NCBI GenBank assembly: GCA_006937955.1
Contig: SSNP01000008.1
Coordinates: forward strand, 4,758,796-4,822,795
Source of the DNA: Pachypanchax playfairii
Lineage: Eukaryota; Chordata; Actinopteri; Cyprinodontiformes; Aplocheilidae
DNA: 64,000 nucleotides
Reading direction: 5' to 3'
Shown one piece after another: positions 1 through 13,155 of the stretch. Position numbers and translations under genes: made by a program. A model generated the notes under the pieces. That model did not search any database. It worked only from the letters and a program-made list of their open reading frames with translations, and was not told the DNA's origin. The number at the start of each line of letters is the position of its first letter. Position 1 is the first letter of the stretch.

Positions 1-1999
1 CCGTATAAAAATTCTGCAAACCAATAAATCCTTGAAAGAATCGCACAGATAAATCGGTCATTAATGAGAGCCAAAGCCACAGGAGCTTCCATAAAAGTTT
101 AGGTTTATTTCAAGAAAAACTGCCCAGAAAGAGGGCAGAAACTATACGTTTGTGGGCTGTATTTCTTTTTCATCAATCCTCAGCAGTATACGTTGCATTT
201 CTACTCAAGTCTTAACTTTTTTAATAACGATTTTTTTTCTCTCTCTCTTATCTCGCTTTGTTTTTTTCACTCTCTTTTTGGCCCCCGTCTCTGTCTCTCT
301 GCAGCCCTGAGCTCCCATCCTGCTCCAGGAGGAATAGGCGGAATCTGATTACAGACCTATTTTACAGCAGACGCCAGGGCGCAATAAAAGGAGAGAGAGC
401 ACGGAAACGGGACTCGGCCCATCAATTAGATCTCTATTAGCAGCCAATGCAGACCTCACCTCAGGAAACGCCGGGGCCCTGAAATTAAACAATTCTTCAA
501 GGCCGACAAGCCAGTCAGTTCTGTTATATCTTTTAGAAAAGGGGTGGAAGGCGTCTTACAATAATAACATAAACACTGTGATGAAATATTTTAGTGATAA
601 AAAAGAAACATGAAGACTTAAATTCAAAATAAGGTTACTCACAAGACCTCAAACCCTTTAAATAACGCAACATTTATGTTGTGTTGAACATTTGGTTAGA
701 AATATCAGAATGTATCAGAACATTAAATGTCTCAGAGTCAAATAATTACAGTAAATCTGCCTGAAACTAATCATAAACCATCCGGGGACTTTTTCTTGTT
801 TCCTCCTCCTTTCTGTTCCATTAATCTCCTACTGTTGACCTGCTGACCCTAGGCGGGACAAAATGTCAATATTGGATAATTAGCATTAAAGCTATTTAGA
901 GAAAACACCTTCAGAGGCGTGTGCATGGACATTAAATCATTATTGCTTTTTAGGAAAATGAAACGTTCAACCTTAGCGAGGCTGCTCCAACAGGGATGCA
1001 GCGAGATGCGGGATAATTGGGTTTTAGTGGCTGGCATGTGGGATTTCCATGTTAATAGGGGTTTATGGGAGGGGAAGAGGCGCAGGGATGCCGGGGCAGC
1101 CTCCTGTGCTACAGGGTTTGGGTCTTGTATGTTTATGGGTCCTAATCGGGTTTATTACTGCCAGTAACCTGGTCAGAAAGACCAATTTACAGGGACGACG
1201 TGCCACATGCCTGCCACATCATCCCAGTCTGTCACTCGAAGTTTTGAATTAAAGAGTTGAGGAGAAACAATGAAGAATGTTTTGTTTTGGTGTTTATAAC
1301 TTACAGGAAGTGGTAATCAATCTTCTAATGGAAGCAGCAGAGTTTATTTCCATGGCGTTTTGAGACGGTATACGCTCGTGACGCATGTTTCTTTGGGAAA
1401 ATGCAGCAGCTTCCTGTCTGGTATGATCTGAAGCAAGACAACAAGTCCTCTTCTAACAGTCTTCGTCTGTTTCTCAGAACCGTGGCACGTATTTCTCCAT
1501 TGGTTCAATCAAAGGATGGCCATTTATCATTGAGAAGGACAGCTTCGTATTTTCTACCTTGCCCGTTCGGCTCCAGGACCAAATTCAGCATTTTTATGGA
1601 AAACTGCAGTCATTTTGATTGATGAAATCTAAAGTTGTCCAAAACAATCCACGAGATCCCCGACTGTGGCGCACCGGCGGGGTGCTCCAGTGTTGTCATT
1701 GTTCAGCAGAAAGAAAAGAGCGCGTCCGGAGAACACAAGGGAAAAATCACGATTTTCAATTCAAAGGGCCCAGAAAAGCACCGTTTCTTTACAGGCAGTG
1801 GGAAAGTTGAAGAAAACCTTTTTCACTTGCAGACGACAACAATTCTTTCTTGGCTTTTTCCTCTTGATGCATTCAGCTATGAAGGCATGCTCTAATAAAA
1901 ACAGGCCCGAATAAAGAATTGATTATTTTACCGTGAGGGCTGATGTTATTTGTGTCTGAGCCAGTTGAATGACTGGTGCAACAAACCCTTCTGAATTTA

Positions 2000-2640
2000 T
2001 CCGATTTGCGCACACAGGCTCATTGTGTACCATGTAGCAGCAAAGCAGTCAAATCACTTTCCTTTAAAACCGATTTCACATCGCTTTTATTTACTCGCTC
2101 TTGTCTTGTTTGCGGTGATTCATAATGTCACAAGAAATGTCACCTGTCTGGCCTAATTGCCACCTTCTCTTATTAATACCAGGAGTGTGGCTCCCTTTTG
2201 CACCCGTGGAAATAAGCCTATATTGCGTACTTAATACAACGTCACCCAAAGGGAGATTCAATAAATCTCCCTTTATCGGCGTTTCCCCTCAAAACTCCTT
2301 CAGGCGAGTGGAGGCCGTGTCAAGATTGCGATTGTGCGCCGGTGCTTAGGACCAGCTGCTCCCAGGACAGACAAGCCCTTGTCAATTAGGCGGTGACAAG
2401 CAGGTCCTCCAAGTGCCCGCAGGCGCTCCACCAGCCAGCAGTGTACAGTCCCCGCAATTAGTATCAATTTCTGTCGAGACCTCCTTGGAGCGCGCAGACA
2501 CAGGCCGGGTAAGTGGCCAAACATTGTCCGAATAACACCAAGAGCGACGGATGACAACGTGTAATGGGGCCGGTGTTAACCACACGGAGCACTGCGGACG
2601 AAGGGACACAAACCCAGGAAGGTTCCCACAATCCGCGGCT
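2000..2640. promoter_or_regulatory. Candidate conserved non-coding element
   Basis: A stretch of balanced base composition without simple repeats, lying in AT-rich surroundings. It has TAATTG/CAATTA cores, GC-rich segments and a perfect hairpin at 2248-2274. There is no coding potential. Enhancer function is inferred from texture only and needs alignment with other fish or tetrapods. Confidence 0.25.
2248..2274. repeat. Perfect 11-bp inverted repeat with 5-nt loop
   Basis: AAAGGGAGATT at 2248-2258 is followed by a 5-base loop and its exact reverse complement at 2264-2274. It could form a short hairpin or be a palindromic protein site. It is too short for a typical microRNA precursor and has no U-tract of a terminator. 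Confidence 0.6.
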
Positions 2641-4449
2641 TCTGAAATGTCCCAAACTTTTCTATCTTATAGCTGAAAACACAATTCAAAGTTCTACCTG
2701 ATTTAATAGTTAATTGGAATATAATCGTGTTTCTATATTAGCTTTGGTTGGAACCTTTTGGCAGTCAAATAAATAAACCAAAACATTACTTGAACATTAT
2801 TGCAATTGACACTTTATGTAGCCTATATTGGAAGTACTGATCAATAACAATTATAACGAAAGGAGGACTGTAAAGATAATAATTAATTCAGAGAGCTGCA
2901 AATTTTACATTTGCTCAATATTTACACAGATTATGATAGGCTACTATTTTATTTTTAACAACATTACAGGTTATGTATTTTAGGTTAAATGCAAATATAC
3001 AAATAAGTATTTGTAGTATTTGTAGTTTTCGGCTTTTCTTTTTGTTTATGATCTCAGTGAAGTTGTGGTTTAAAATTTTAAAAATGACTCGTTTTTTCTT
3101 CTAATTTTCACTCATTTAGAGGAGTAAACAGACCGAGTACCAGGTATTTAGTTCTGATATCGAGCTCGGAATGTCATGAAAACTTGGTGGGTCTTTACTC
3201 AAACCAAACCAGCGGTTTTTGGACCAGTGAGTAAATAAATGTCAGTCCAGCTCTGTCACAACTCTGACAGCCCATAGAAGGATTGCTCACCAAGCTCCTT
3301 TTGTAAATGGTGTCACTGCAAGCAGCTGGTGGTGGCATTCCCGGGCCTTGGACGCTGCCCTTTGGCCCCTGGGGGGATGGATTCCGGCCAGGGCGGTCCG
3401 AGCGCCTCTGCAGCGCCGTGATAACTCGGGTCATCAGGGGCCAAGTTTCTAACGGGAGAAGCTGGAACAAAGTAGGCGAACAAAACCCCCAAAGCTCACC
3501 AGGCCAGTGGGATCATTAGTATTAACGTTTGTTTAACTAATTAGCAAGCTGGGCAGCCGGAGGGAGGCTTGTATAGACGACATGGACGTCATATGTGGCA
3601 AAGGTGTATACGAGCATCCGTCACTCTGCATCAAGACGGAGTGAAAGCACAAAATGAGACCGAAGCGCACAGTTGAAAATGTGTTTATAGTGTCTATAAA
3701 AGACCGAGCGCTGAACCCCAAAGTTTGCAGTATAGTTCTGGATTTCTTCAAATGACTTCAAGGGTTTGTGGACAATGTGGCCTTATTCTGAAGGAAGCTC
3801 GCTCCGCAGGGTTCAGGGTACAGGATGAGGACAGGGCAGCGCACTGAAGTTCAAGAACAGAGCAAACAGCACATGCCAACAGAAGGAGCCACAGAACATT
3901 GAGCTGTGGCAGAGCTGGTGGGAGGGAGGCTGCGGGTCCCGCGTTAAATATGGGAAAGTTTGGGGAACAGGGTCGGAAGGTCAAGAAAAGTCAACAAGAG
4001 AGCAGTCTTGATGACAGAAGGAATTTAATATCAAAAATACATAAATCTTCAGCTGAGGGCAGGAGCATAATAGGCACAATGGAAGCGAGTGTTAGAGTCA
4101 ACACAGATTTGTTGTTTGCGCTTAAATGGATCAGGCCAAGTTGTTAACATTTAACACAAAACGCTGGCACTAGAATAGAAGTTGGGCGGGATGGAAGGGG
4201 GTTTCCTGGATGGAAAAGGGCTGACGAGGCATGAAAAGAGACGGCTCATGTGTGGCGACAGGTCTGACCAACTGCGCACGGTTTGGCACTGCAGTTACCA
4301 GATAAAAAACTTCAGTTTGAAAACGTCAACACAATTAAGGTTGATTATTCTTGTTAAACATACTGATAATTCGATATTCTGTTTGTATGTTGCAGTTTGA
4401 CTCCAATTTCCAGGGCTTTTTCCAGACCTTATCCAACTTTTTGCGCGTG

Positions 4450-4960
4450 AATTTTACGAATAATGTTAATTGTCATGGGCGCTCACATTGTTGCTCAGCT
4501 GTTTAAATCCCAGTGTCATTGCATTGATCTCGTTCATCTGACACAATGTAGAGATTAATTTTCCCATCGTGCAGGAAATAGACCCGCATTTGTCTCCGGG
4601 TCCCCTCTGACTGCTGCGCCACACTGGACTAAGAACTCTGTCTGACCTTCGCCCTCGCCCCTGCGAAGCCCTGCAAGATCCCCAGCAGTTGCAAACAACT
4701 TTGAATTCCATAATTCTTCACCAAAAGGCATTATTAGGGAAAAATCCTTCCTTTTTGACAATTTAATAGTGCAAACTAATCATCTGGTTGACACGGGCCA
4801 TTCATCTCCGAACAGGCAGACAAAGACAAGGCCTTTTCCATAGGTTCGTCTGGATCCCGCAGTCAGACCGGCCTCCATTTTCAGATCAAGTGCACAATAA
4901 AAGCATTGTGACTGCTTAATGGCTATGTTTGTGAAGCCACCCAAAACCCAGTGTATTAAA
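4450..4960. promoter_or_regulatory. Candidate conserved non-coding element
   Basis: Another patch of complex, balanced sequence between AT-rich flanks. It includes TTAAT-type and CAATTTAATAG-like cores and a GC-rich centre near 4600-4680. The minus-strand ORFs through it are short, overlap each other in different frames and lack domain features. A regulatory role is inferred from texture only. Confidence 0.22.
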
Positions 4961-7900
4961 TGCATTTTTTTTTTTTACAATGAGAAATTGGCAATCATGG
5001 ACAGACGGAGATGAGAATAAACCAGTGTGAACGAGAGACAGAATGGTGCAAAACTTTGGATACTCAATCAAAACATGACATAAAAGAAAACCGTGGATAA
5101 AAACTGGGCGCCACAGAATTGCTTAAACGCCTCAAGTTATGAATTCGTTTCTGAATCAATTTAGCGATGCAGGCATTTTCCAAACATCCTCTTGCGGGAG
5201 TAACAAGACAGGGAAATTGATCCGGTGAGACCTCACCTCTCGGTGCGCCTCAATAAAAGAGACATCAGCCTCTCTCCACGACTGTATAATTTTTAATATA
5301 TATGCAATAAATGTTCAATTTGTTTCCAGAAATGACGGGAAATAATAACGTCAAAATTTAAAGCCATCCATAACAGCCAAACAATGCCCATGCTTAGGTG
5401 CTCCAAAGCAGAGCGCGTTGATTAATTCACACTTTGATTGTGGTTGATAAAGTAATAACGTTCCCCTCCAAGAAAACAAACAGTGATGGGATTTTAAGTG
5501 TAAAAAAGAACAAAATATTTCTCTGTTGTCCAGTCCAGCTGATCGAATTCTTCTGAGTTATGCCGGACTGACGTCACAGTTTAAAGACGAGCAAAAAACT
5601 GAATAAAAAATATTAATATCAAATAGAAATAAATCGTCTCTTGTTGGTGAGAAATAATCTGTCTCTCAAATGAAATGCATTTATGATTATAGCAGATTAT
5701 AATTTAATCAAAGAAAGAAAATAAATATATAAATAAAGAACATGTTGTTTGTGTCGCAGAGCTCCGAGTGCAGCAATCAGATTTTTAAAAGAATTGTGGT
5801 GCCAGTGTTAAACTCACTGACACCGATAGGATCAGATTTATATTGCATTTGAATGTGCGGATTTTTAAGACGCCCCTTTGGGTTTTCTGCCAGGTTCTGT
5901 TCTCAGGTGTGTTCAGGTAGACCAAGGCCAGGGTCTCAACTCACTGAGGCCTCGACACAAATTGCAGGGAGTTGGCTGAGCTTGTTCAAACCGTGTGATT
6001 AATTCACTCCCATTCAAACCGAAGCGCGTGAAGATTAGAGGGACGCGACCAGTCACATAATGGTTTCTGTCAAACAGCCCTGCAAAACGCCCCGATCATT
6101 TCTGGTGGTGATCCACCATCAGTTCCATTATGGGCCCCATTCAAGCTACAAACAAACACTCCCTCAAATGGAAGAAGTCTTCTTTCTGGTGGGTCTCCAG
6201 TGGACTCAGAGGTTCACGGAGTGCGTCAAATATCTGACTGATCACAGAACAGCGACCAAACACAAAACAGGACATTTGTTTGTCAGTCTGGGGTCGATCT
6301 GTGAGGCTTTGGAAGCATCAGGATTTCTTCACAGTTCTTCTCTGTGAGGGGGTTATTGCGCTGAAAGGAGCGCCTGGTGTGCGTGAGATACGGTGTTGTG
6401 CGCACTATGACAGATAAAGAAACATCAACTCGCTGCTTCGCTGGAGAAGTTAACACAGCCTCCCGTTAGATGATCAAAAATCAAGAAATAATGAGCCACA
6501 TTTGGAGATTCAGAGATTAAATAAACGGAACTAGTAAAAAAAACATGAACAAGTTCGTAAAACCGTCTCAAAACAAGCTGCTGCCTCAAAGATTAGAGCG
6601 GAGATAAATAATGATATAATCATAAGATAAAAAAAAAAAAAATCAAAATCCTTTAAAACAGCCTCCTGCTGAAAGAGAAATTCTTAATCATCATTATACG
6701 GAGTTCAAACTTTTAAATTTGAAATAAACTTCTAATAAATCAGCGGTTTCATGTTTGATTTGAATTTTAAACATTTTTACTTTGAGTCTCAAATGAGCGT
6801 GTATTGGTTTATAATAAATAAATATAATATAATCCAACCGGATCAAACTGAACATTAATCTTAATATGTATTATAATAATATTTAAACATATATTGTCTC
6901 TCAGCAAAAAGTGAAAACAATCAGCTGATGAGTTGATTTATTGTTTGAGGAAAATTCACCGTGTCCTTCTTCTCCTCCCCATCACACACCCTCTTTCTTC
7001 GGTCGTCTTCCTCGCTTGCGTCCCTCTTCCTCCTCCTCACGGTTTGTTTGTTTTGGGTCAGAACATCCCGAGGCTGGAACGGAGACGTTAAAAGCGTTTT
7101 TCTTTTCACGTTGGGTTATTTCATTCTCACGCTTTTCACTTTAATGTGTCACTCACGCTATTTTTTCCAATTTCCAGGCTGATTTCTCTTCAAAAGCTTT
7201 GAAGGAGAAGATCAAAGGCTGAGTGAAACGACAGCGTTTATAGTTTTAATCTTTATATAAATCTGCAATAATGTGTGAAATCATCTCAATCAAAAACACA
7301 GACTGTGAGAGTTTAAATTATATATTTACAATAATTTCAGACATTCTTATTTCACATGAAGAGATCATATTTGGCGGATATTTTTAGGTTGGGGAACAAT
7401 CGCATCTCTTAATATCAGGCAAAAAAAAATTCAGATGAACAGGTTAAATGTGACAAGGCAGCAGAAGACTTGAATATTTTCATTTAAATAGCAGTAAAAT
7501 AAAACAGAGCCACAAATAACACATTACTCACAATGTGCCAGAATTTTCCCCATCACAGCCTGAATTTCTCTGTTTGATCCTACCGGAAATGTCAGGTTTC
7601 GAATCAACGAAATTCAGCATTCGGAATATAAAATGTCTTATAAAATGTGTCAGAATTATGCTGATAATTACAAAAACAACTGCGTCAGTTGCGCTTTTTT
7701 GCCTGTCTGTTCTGTTTATCGGTTTCTGATAAAATTCACCCTTTTGTGACGTATTTCTCGATGATCATTTCTCCGTCCGTTTTCCCGTTTGATAGTCGCC
7801 AAATCTAAAGCCAGACGGGGAAAAAAATGTCTCCCTTAAATTCTCACCTGGAGCTCTCTAGTGACTGGTGTGGTCCGAGAAGAGCTGACGTTTTAGAAAA

Positions 7901-8039
7901 TAATAATAATGACTGATCTGGCCTCAGTGTTCGCGCTCGTTTGGCAGATTCTGGGATGTCAGAAGATGTAGATGACATTTTAAAGAAAGAAATAAAGAAA
8001 GAAATGTGACGGTTTTGCAACAGGCAGAGAATCGTCAAC

Positions 8040-8520
8040 TAAACGTTTAAAATGCATGCAAAGCAGGCCGGGCCCTGCAGCTTTACTTACTCTGTGCGCT
8101 GCTGAGTCTCCGCAGTTTAATTACACATCCTAATTTCCAATCCCAGACAGTGTCAAAAACCTGCGACTATTTCTCAGAGATTCCCTTTAACAAGTGGAAA
8201 CTTAGTGTCCTCCTGCACCATTTTATACATGATGAGCCGGCAGTAATGGGATTATTAAACAAAAACGTTTCAGGCGCTGGCGTTAACCTTTTTTAATGCC
8301 TAATTAGGTTTTGCAAAGAAATAATTAGATTCTACAGTGCTTACACTGCCTATATTTTCAAATGGCATCTGCAGCAAACACATCACCCTGCGACACTCAT
8401 GCCAATATTCTTCAGATGTATTCGCTACAGATGCAGTCAGATGTAAGATTTTAAACATGCTGGGACAAAATAAGGTAGACTTAAAGCTAAAATAATTTTC
8501 CAGCCCAGGCCAACCTGCAG
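8040..8520. promoter_or_regulatory. Candidate conserved non-coding element with paired TAATTA sites
   Basis: This is the most enhancer-like patch of the left region. It is non-repetitive and has two TAATTA homeodomain cores 15 bp apart (8301-8306 and 8322-8327), a CCTAATTTCC motif near 8128 and a TTTAATTACA motif near 8116. It lies about 2 kb upstream of the tmem33 start codon. Function is inferred, not shown. Confidence 0.3.
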
Positions 8521-9149
8521 GAAGGTGATAATGTGGTCGCGTGCGCCCTCTGGTGGTATAAATATTTAAGTTAAGAAATGCAGCAGGACACGGTGTGAAA
8601 GAAACCTGAAGAAATCAAGATCTCAAGCCCCAATAAAGGTGTTTTATGTCTGACAATGAGAAAATATTCTATATTCAATCAGATATATTCAACAAGTGTG
8701 AATATGCGCATGCGCAATATGTCCAGAAAAGGATTTATAGACATTTTTCAATTAGCTGAACAGAAAAAAATGCTTAAAACCTTTTAAAGTACACCATAAA
8801 ACATCTGGATCCTTGGTTTCAGTGCACACATGCATATAGGGCAGACTGACAGTGCAACATTTTAAGTACAACATGCATTAGGAATATTTCTTTTTTTTCT
8901 TTTTTTCGGTTACACATAAAAAAAGGCATTTAAAAACACTAGATGAGTACAATTTGAAATTACATTTAAATAATACAAAGGTTTGAACCTTTACAATGTG
9001 TTTTATTTTTTAACATTTATTTTTGAAGTATTCTAGACTTGTTGGCATGTAAAACTCCTCTCTGTTGCAGAAATCTTTCATAAATGAAACCATAAACTTT
9101 TGCAGTGGTTGTTTTATTATTTTCCACCAGGAGGCAGTGTAGCTTTTCT

Positions 9150-9450
9150 GTGTGGAAACCAGCTCCTAAAACTATCGCGACAATTCGTTCGTCCGTTTCA
9201 GAAGGTCAGGTGATCATTTACTACATACAGCGGTGTCCACCTGCACGCGAAGATATTATTCGACCCTGAAAACATACTATATGACAACTAAGTGTAACAT
9301 TGTCAGTTTATTTTAGTTCTGAACAATCTTCTTTAAACATCCAGGACAGGTGACACAATCCAGCGTAACCAAGGTAACACGATAACAAGAGGAACGAATG
9401 AAAACGCTAGGCGGCTAGCATTAGCTGAGTTGGAACCTTGTAACGATGGT
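9150..9450 (+). promoter_or_regulatory. Probable tmem33 promoter / non-coding first exon zone
   Basis: The tmem33 start codon lies in an exon that opens at a splice acceptor (AG at 10054-10055), so a non-coding first exon must lie upstream. This interval has locally more CpG (for example TCGCGACA near 9175 and GCACGCGAAG near 9243) than its flanks. It also has a weak X-box-like palindrome, GTAACCAAGGTAAC, at 9365-9378. I cannot place the transcription start or the first donor site. Confidence 0.25.
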
Positions 9451-10074
9451 AACAGAACATTCTAGATCACCAGCTGCTGGTGCAATAGTGAGAGTGTTCG
9501 AAATTGCTTAAACAATATATTTTAACTTCTTAAATGTAACTAGCCTTTGTTAGATTCGGATTTGAAACCTACCGGTGAATGTTATTGGTCCATCTTTGGA
9601 TTGGGAAGGCAGCATTACTCAAACTAGTTTTAGGCCAGATGTACTGGGCTAACTTATATGATTTTCCTTTTCTACAAGAAATATTACTCATAACTTGAAT
9701 CAGTTTCTGTGTTTATCACGATGACGAGTAAAAATGTACAAGTAGCTCTTATTTTTCAGCATTATTGTTAAAAATGTAGATATAAAGTTTTCTAGAGGAG
9801 AGGGTAAAACTCCGTGGCTAATTTTTTGTAGTGTCATTGAACATAACCTAAAGACAGGCGATCAGCTAAAACCATTTAATTATTCGAGTAAGATCTTTAT
9901 ATACACATACATGTACACACACACATTTAACAATGATGAAGAGGCAGCCGTGATGTGTATTGTTTGTGTGGGTCTTGTGTGAGGAAAAAAAAATATTGTA
10001 AGGCTTTATTAATTTACTGCTTTACAAATGTGTCAAGTGTTTTCTTTTTCAACAGAGCAACCACACTCTGAAAG

Positions 10075-13000
10075 ATGGCTGACACTAACCAACAAACACC
10101 CCCTCCCCAGCTTGGGCCTGTGGTAAGTCCGATTTTTTTTACATCTTCTAGCTTAAGCGTGGGACTAAATTGCTTTTCTTTTTCTGTCAGATGAAGTTGC
10201 TTTGCAGCACTTCATTTCTGCCATGTATCAAAAAGTATATAAATTCAGTTCTAGAACACGTTTAAGAATAACTACTGTATTCTGCTGCCTCGGGGTGGCC
10301 ATAGTCTGTCGGGAAGGAGGTCACCCTCCGATCGGGAAACCGGAGCTTGATCCCGTGTCCCGGTATGAGGCTATGTGTCAAAGTATCTTTGGGCAAGATA
10401 CTGAACCCCGAAACTGCCTCCTGGGCGCTGTTCAATATGGCTGCCCTCTGCTGCTCACCTTACAGTGAGGATGGGTCAAATGCAGAGACAAATTTCCCCA
10501 CGAGGGATTAATATAGGAAATAAAATAAAAATAAATAAAGTAACCCGAATTGTGGTACATAAAAAGTAAATGCAAAGCAAGGAACCATAGAACATGGACT
10601 GGATGGTAAAACAAATAATTCTGATAAAACCAATCAAAGAATTAAATGATAAAGAATTAAGATAATTTACACTAGATTAGAAGCCGCTCCTTCAACAGCT
10701 CGATCACACTTGTTTACCTGCCTCAACCAGGACAACGAAAAACAAATCGGCTACAGATCTATGTGATCTGGAGGCTGCTGAAGATCAGGAATAAACAGGT
10801 GCCTGCTCATTAAGAGCCTTAAAGGTCAAAAATAAAAACTATTCCTAAAACTTACAGGGAGCCAATGACAGGACTCGAGCGCTGGAAAACTATGTTCATT
10901 CACCCTTACAGAGAAGTAAAACAGATTTAACCTCAGATTAAATCTGGTCTTTAAAATACTATAAATCTCGGTTGTAATAGTGTATGAAGGTCAATCTTCG
11001 TTTGAAAATGTAAAATGTTTTTTTTGCTTTTTTATCTGTAGTAGTGAGAAACTTTAACTTAAATAATTTGCATGCATTCATGGTGCCACACATATTATGC
11101 AGTTTCAGCAGTTAACATGTTCATTTTAAACACATACACACTTATTTGTTTTTTTAATCCACAGCCATTTTTAATGAGCAACAAGCTGGAAACTGCAATG
11201 TGGCTATCACGTCTCTTCACTGTCTACTGCTCCATTATGTTTATTCTACCTATCCTGGGGTGAGTTTACGCAGTGAGAGTAAATAGTTCACTTTTTAAAT
11301 ATTTTGTATTCTGACATCAGTGTGATTTCATTGTTTGAATATATCCCTTTTTGTGTATTTCAGACCTCACGCTGCAGCTAACTTCTATCAGAGAGCCTTG
11401 TTAGCCAATGCACTTACCAGTGCACTTCGCCTTCACCAGAGGCTTCCACACTTTCAGCTGAGCAGAGCTTTCCTGGCCCAGGCTCTTCAAGAAGACAGCT
11501 GTCATTATCTGCTCTACTCCCTCATTCTGGTCAACTCCTACCCAATCACAAGTATCCTTTCAGCCTAAATAAGTGTTACACCCTTCCATGTTTACATTAC
11601 AGTTCACAGCTATTCAAAAGCTGTTTTCTTGTACATGTTTGGATATTGTTACTCGGCTGATTTCCACTCACTGCTAATGTGTGTTTTCTTCTTATATTAT
11701 AAAAATAGTTTCATAATGATATAATAATCTACATGTTTGTCAAATACATGTGTCATAGTGAAAACATGTGTTGTCCACCTGAGCATACAGATACATACCT
11801 TTCTTTTAAAGTTGTTTTAAAAAATAGATTTAACCCAACTGAGGATATAAATCTTACACATAAGGGTTAAAAATGCTCGTTTATTTGTTGACAGTATTCT
11901 CTGACATGTTTCCTTTTTTCCTGCAGCAGTAAAATATGATGGCTGTTCTTTACCTGGAAATGTTCTGTCATTTGACAGATCTATTGGTTTTCCTTTATTG
12001 AACACTTTTAAAACACACATTCTTGATGCATGACTCTTAATTTGACCTCTTCTGAATGTTACACAAAACACTCGCGTTGTATTTAGTAGTCTGGTTGGAT
12101 CCTTAACGTTTGTGTCCAGTGAGCATCTTCCCAGTTTTCCTGTTTTCCTTGCTTCATGCAACCACATACACAAAGAAAGTTCTGGATGTGAGTAACAGTC
12201 ACTAACTATCTGCTGCAAATTTTATTGCTTTGTTTATTGTGTTGTTTAATTGTAATTATTTGTCTATTCAACCACGCTTTGTTTAAAGACTCATAAATCT
12301 AATAAAAGCTCTGATTTACTCAACACAAACACAAATGTGAGTGTTCAGCTGCTTTGTCATCTCTGTATGATTTTTTTTTTGTCAGTCTATGGGCCCCAAC
12401 AGTCTGATGTTTGTAAGAAACCTCCTGGATCGAGTAACAGCCAATCAGCAGAACATCCTGAAGTTTATCGCCTGTAATGAAATCTTCTTAATGCCAGCTA
12501 CTGTCTTCATGCTCTTCAGGTATGTTTACAGCTGATGTCAACCATTTCTGCTGCCAACAGACAAATCTTCACTCAGAAATGGATTCAAATGTGTCCGTTA
12601 ATAGAATCTACTCTGCTGTGTGATATGCACAATGTATTTTCTTCTTATAACTGTTTAAATAAATTTGTAGATTTTAGGAAGAGCTTAACAAATGTGTAAT
12701 TGTCTCATCAACAGTGGCCAGGGAAGCCTGTTGCTGCCTTTTATTTACTACCGGTTCCTCACTCTTCGCTACACATCTAGAAGAAACCCATACTGCCGGT
12801 GAGGCCTTGAGTAAAATACTATAAAATGTATACAATCACACTGTTGTCCAAAGCAGTATACACTGAAAAGTGTGATGTTAAAAATAACAGAAATCTTAAG
12901 TAGCTTTTAACCACATGCTAATAAAATGTGGTAGATGTTTACTTGCTCTTCTAAAATTGAAATGTCATATTTATCTTCCCAGACAGTCAGGATTTAAGAT

Positions 13001-13155
13001 GAAACTTGTTCTTTTCCCCCTGCAGCACCTTGTTCTATGAGCTACGTATTCTTCTGGAGCACTTCATCATGAAGCCTGCCTGTCCTGTTTTTTTGAGGAG
13101 AATGTGCCTCAGCAGCATCGCCTTCATCAGCCGTCTCGCCCCCACAGGGGTCTGA
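10075..13155 (+). CDS. tmem33: Transmembrane protein 33 (ER / nuclear envelope)
   Basis: Seven coding exons are read at 10075-10122, 11165-11259, 11364-11551, 12120-12187, 12386-12519, 12715-12798 and 13026-13155. All have GT-AG junctions and phases that add up to 248 codons, close to human TMEM33 (247). The start is the ATG of MADTNQQTPPPQLGPV, an N-terminus typical of the family. The product has hydrophobic segments around residues 30-48, 100-118 and 155-190, and a basic C-terminal helix ending in APTGV. TMEM33 (yeast Pom33/Per33 family) is a multi-pass membrane protein of the ER and nuclear envelope. It binds reticulons and has been linked to ER tubule shape and the unfolded-protein response. 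All exons look intact. Intron 1 carries a SINE. The neighbour downstream is bbs7, which differs from the human arrangement. Confidence 0.96.
10281..10541 (+). mobile_element. SINE-like dispersed repeat in tmem33 intron 1
   Basis: A GC-richer block stands out in an AT-rich intron. It opens with a degenerate tRNA-type A box (around 10295) and B box (GCTTGATCCC around 10347). It then has a body seen widely in fish introns (phrases such as TTTGGGCAAGATACTGAACC and AATTTCCCCACGAGGG) and an A/T-rich tail at about 10517-10541. I read it as a tRNA-derived SINE in the sense orientation; the exact family name is not assigned. Confidence 0.6.

Larger units (their letters stand above)
1..9150. other. Gene-free region left of tmem33, probably regulatory intergenic DNA
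   Basis: No ORF here has a recognisable domain or a plausible exon chain; all are short and isolated. The sequence is mostly unique, with few simple repeats and several 300-600 bp patches of mixed composition carrying homeodomain-type TAATTA cores, unlike the AT-rich gaps further right. In human, PHOX2B lies divergently next to TMEM33, so this may be the upstream landscape of phox2b. That is inference from synteny, because no phox2b exon lies in the window. Confidence 0.5.

Noticed and set aside
9365..9378. X-box-like palindrome upstream of tmem33
   Set aside because: Only one half-site fits the RFX consensus; tmem33 is not a ciliary gene.
11817..12218. 133-codon minus-strand ORF across tmem33
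   Set aside because: Antisense to a tmem33 intron and exon 4; no recognised family.
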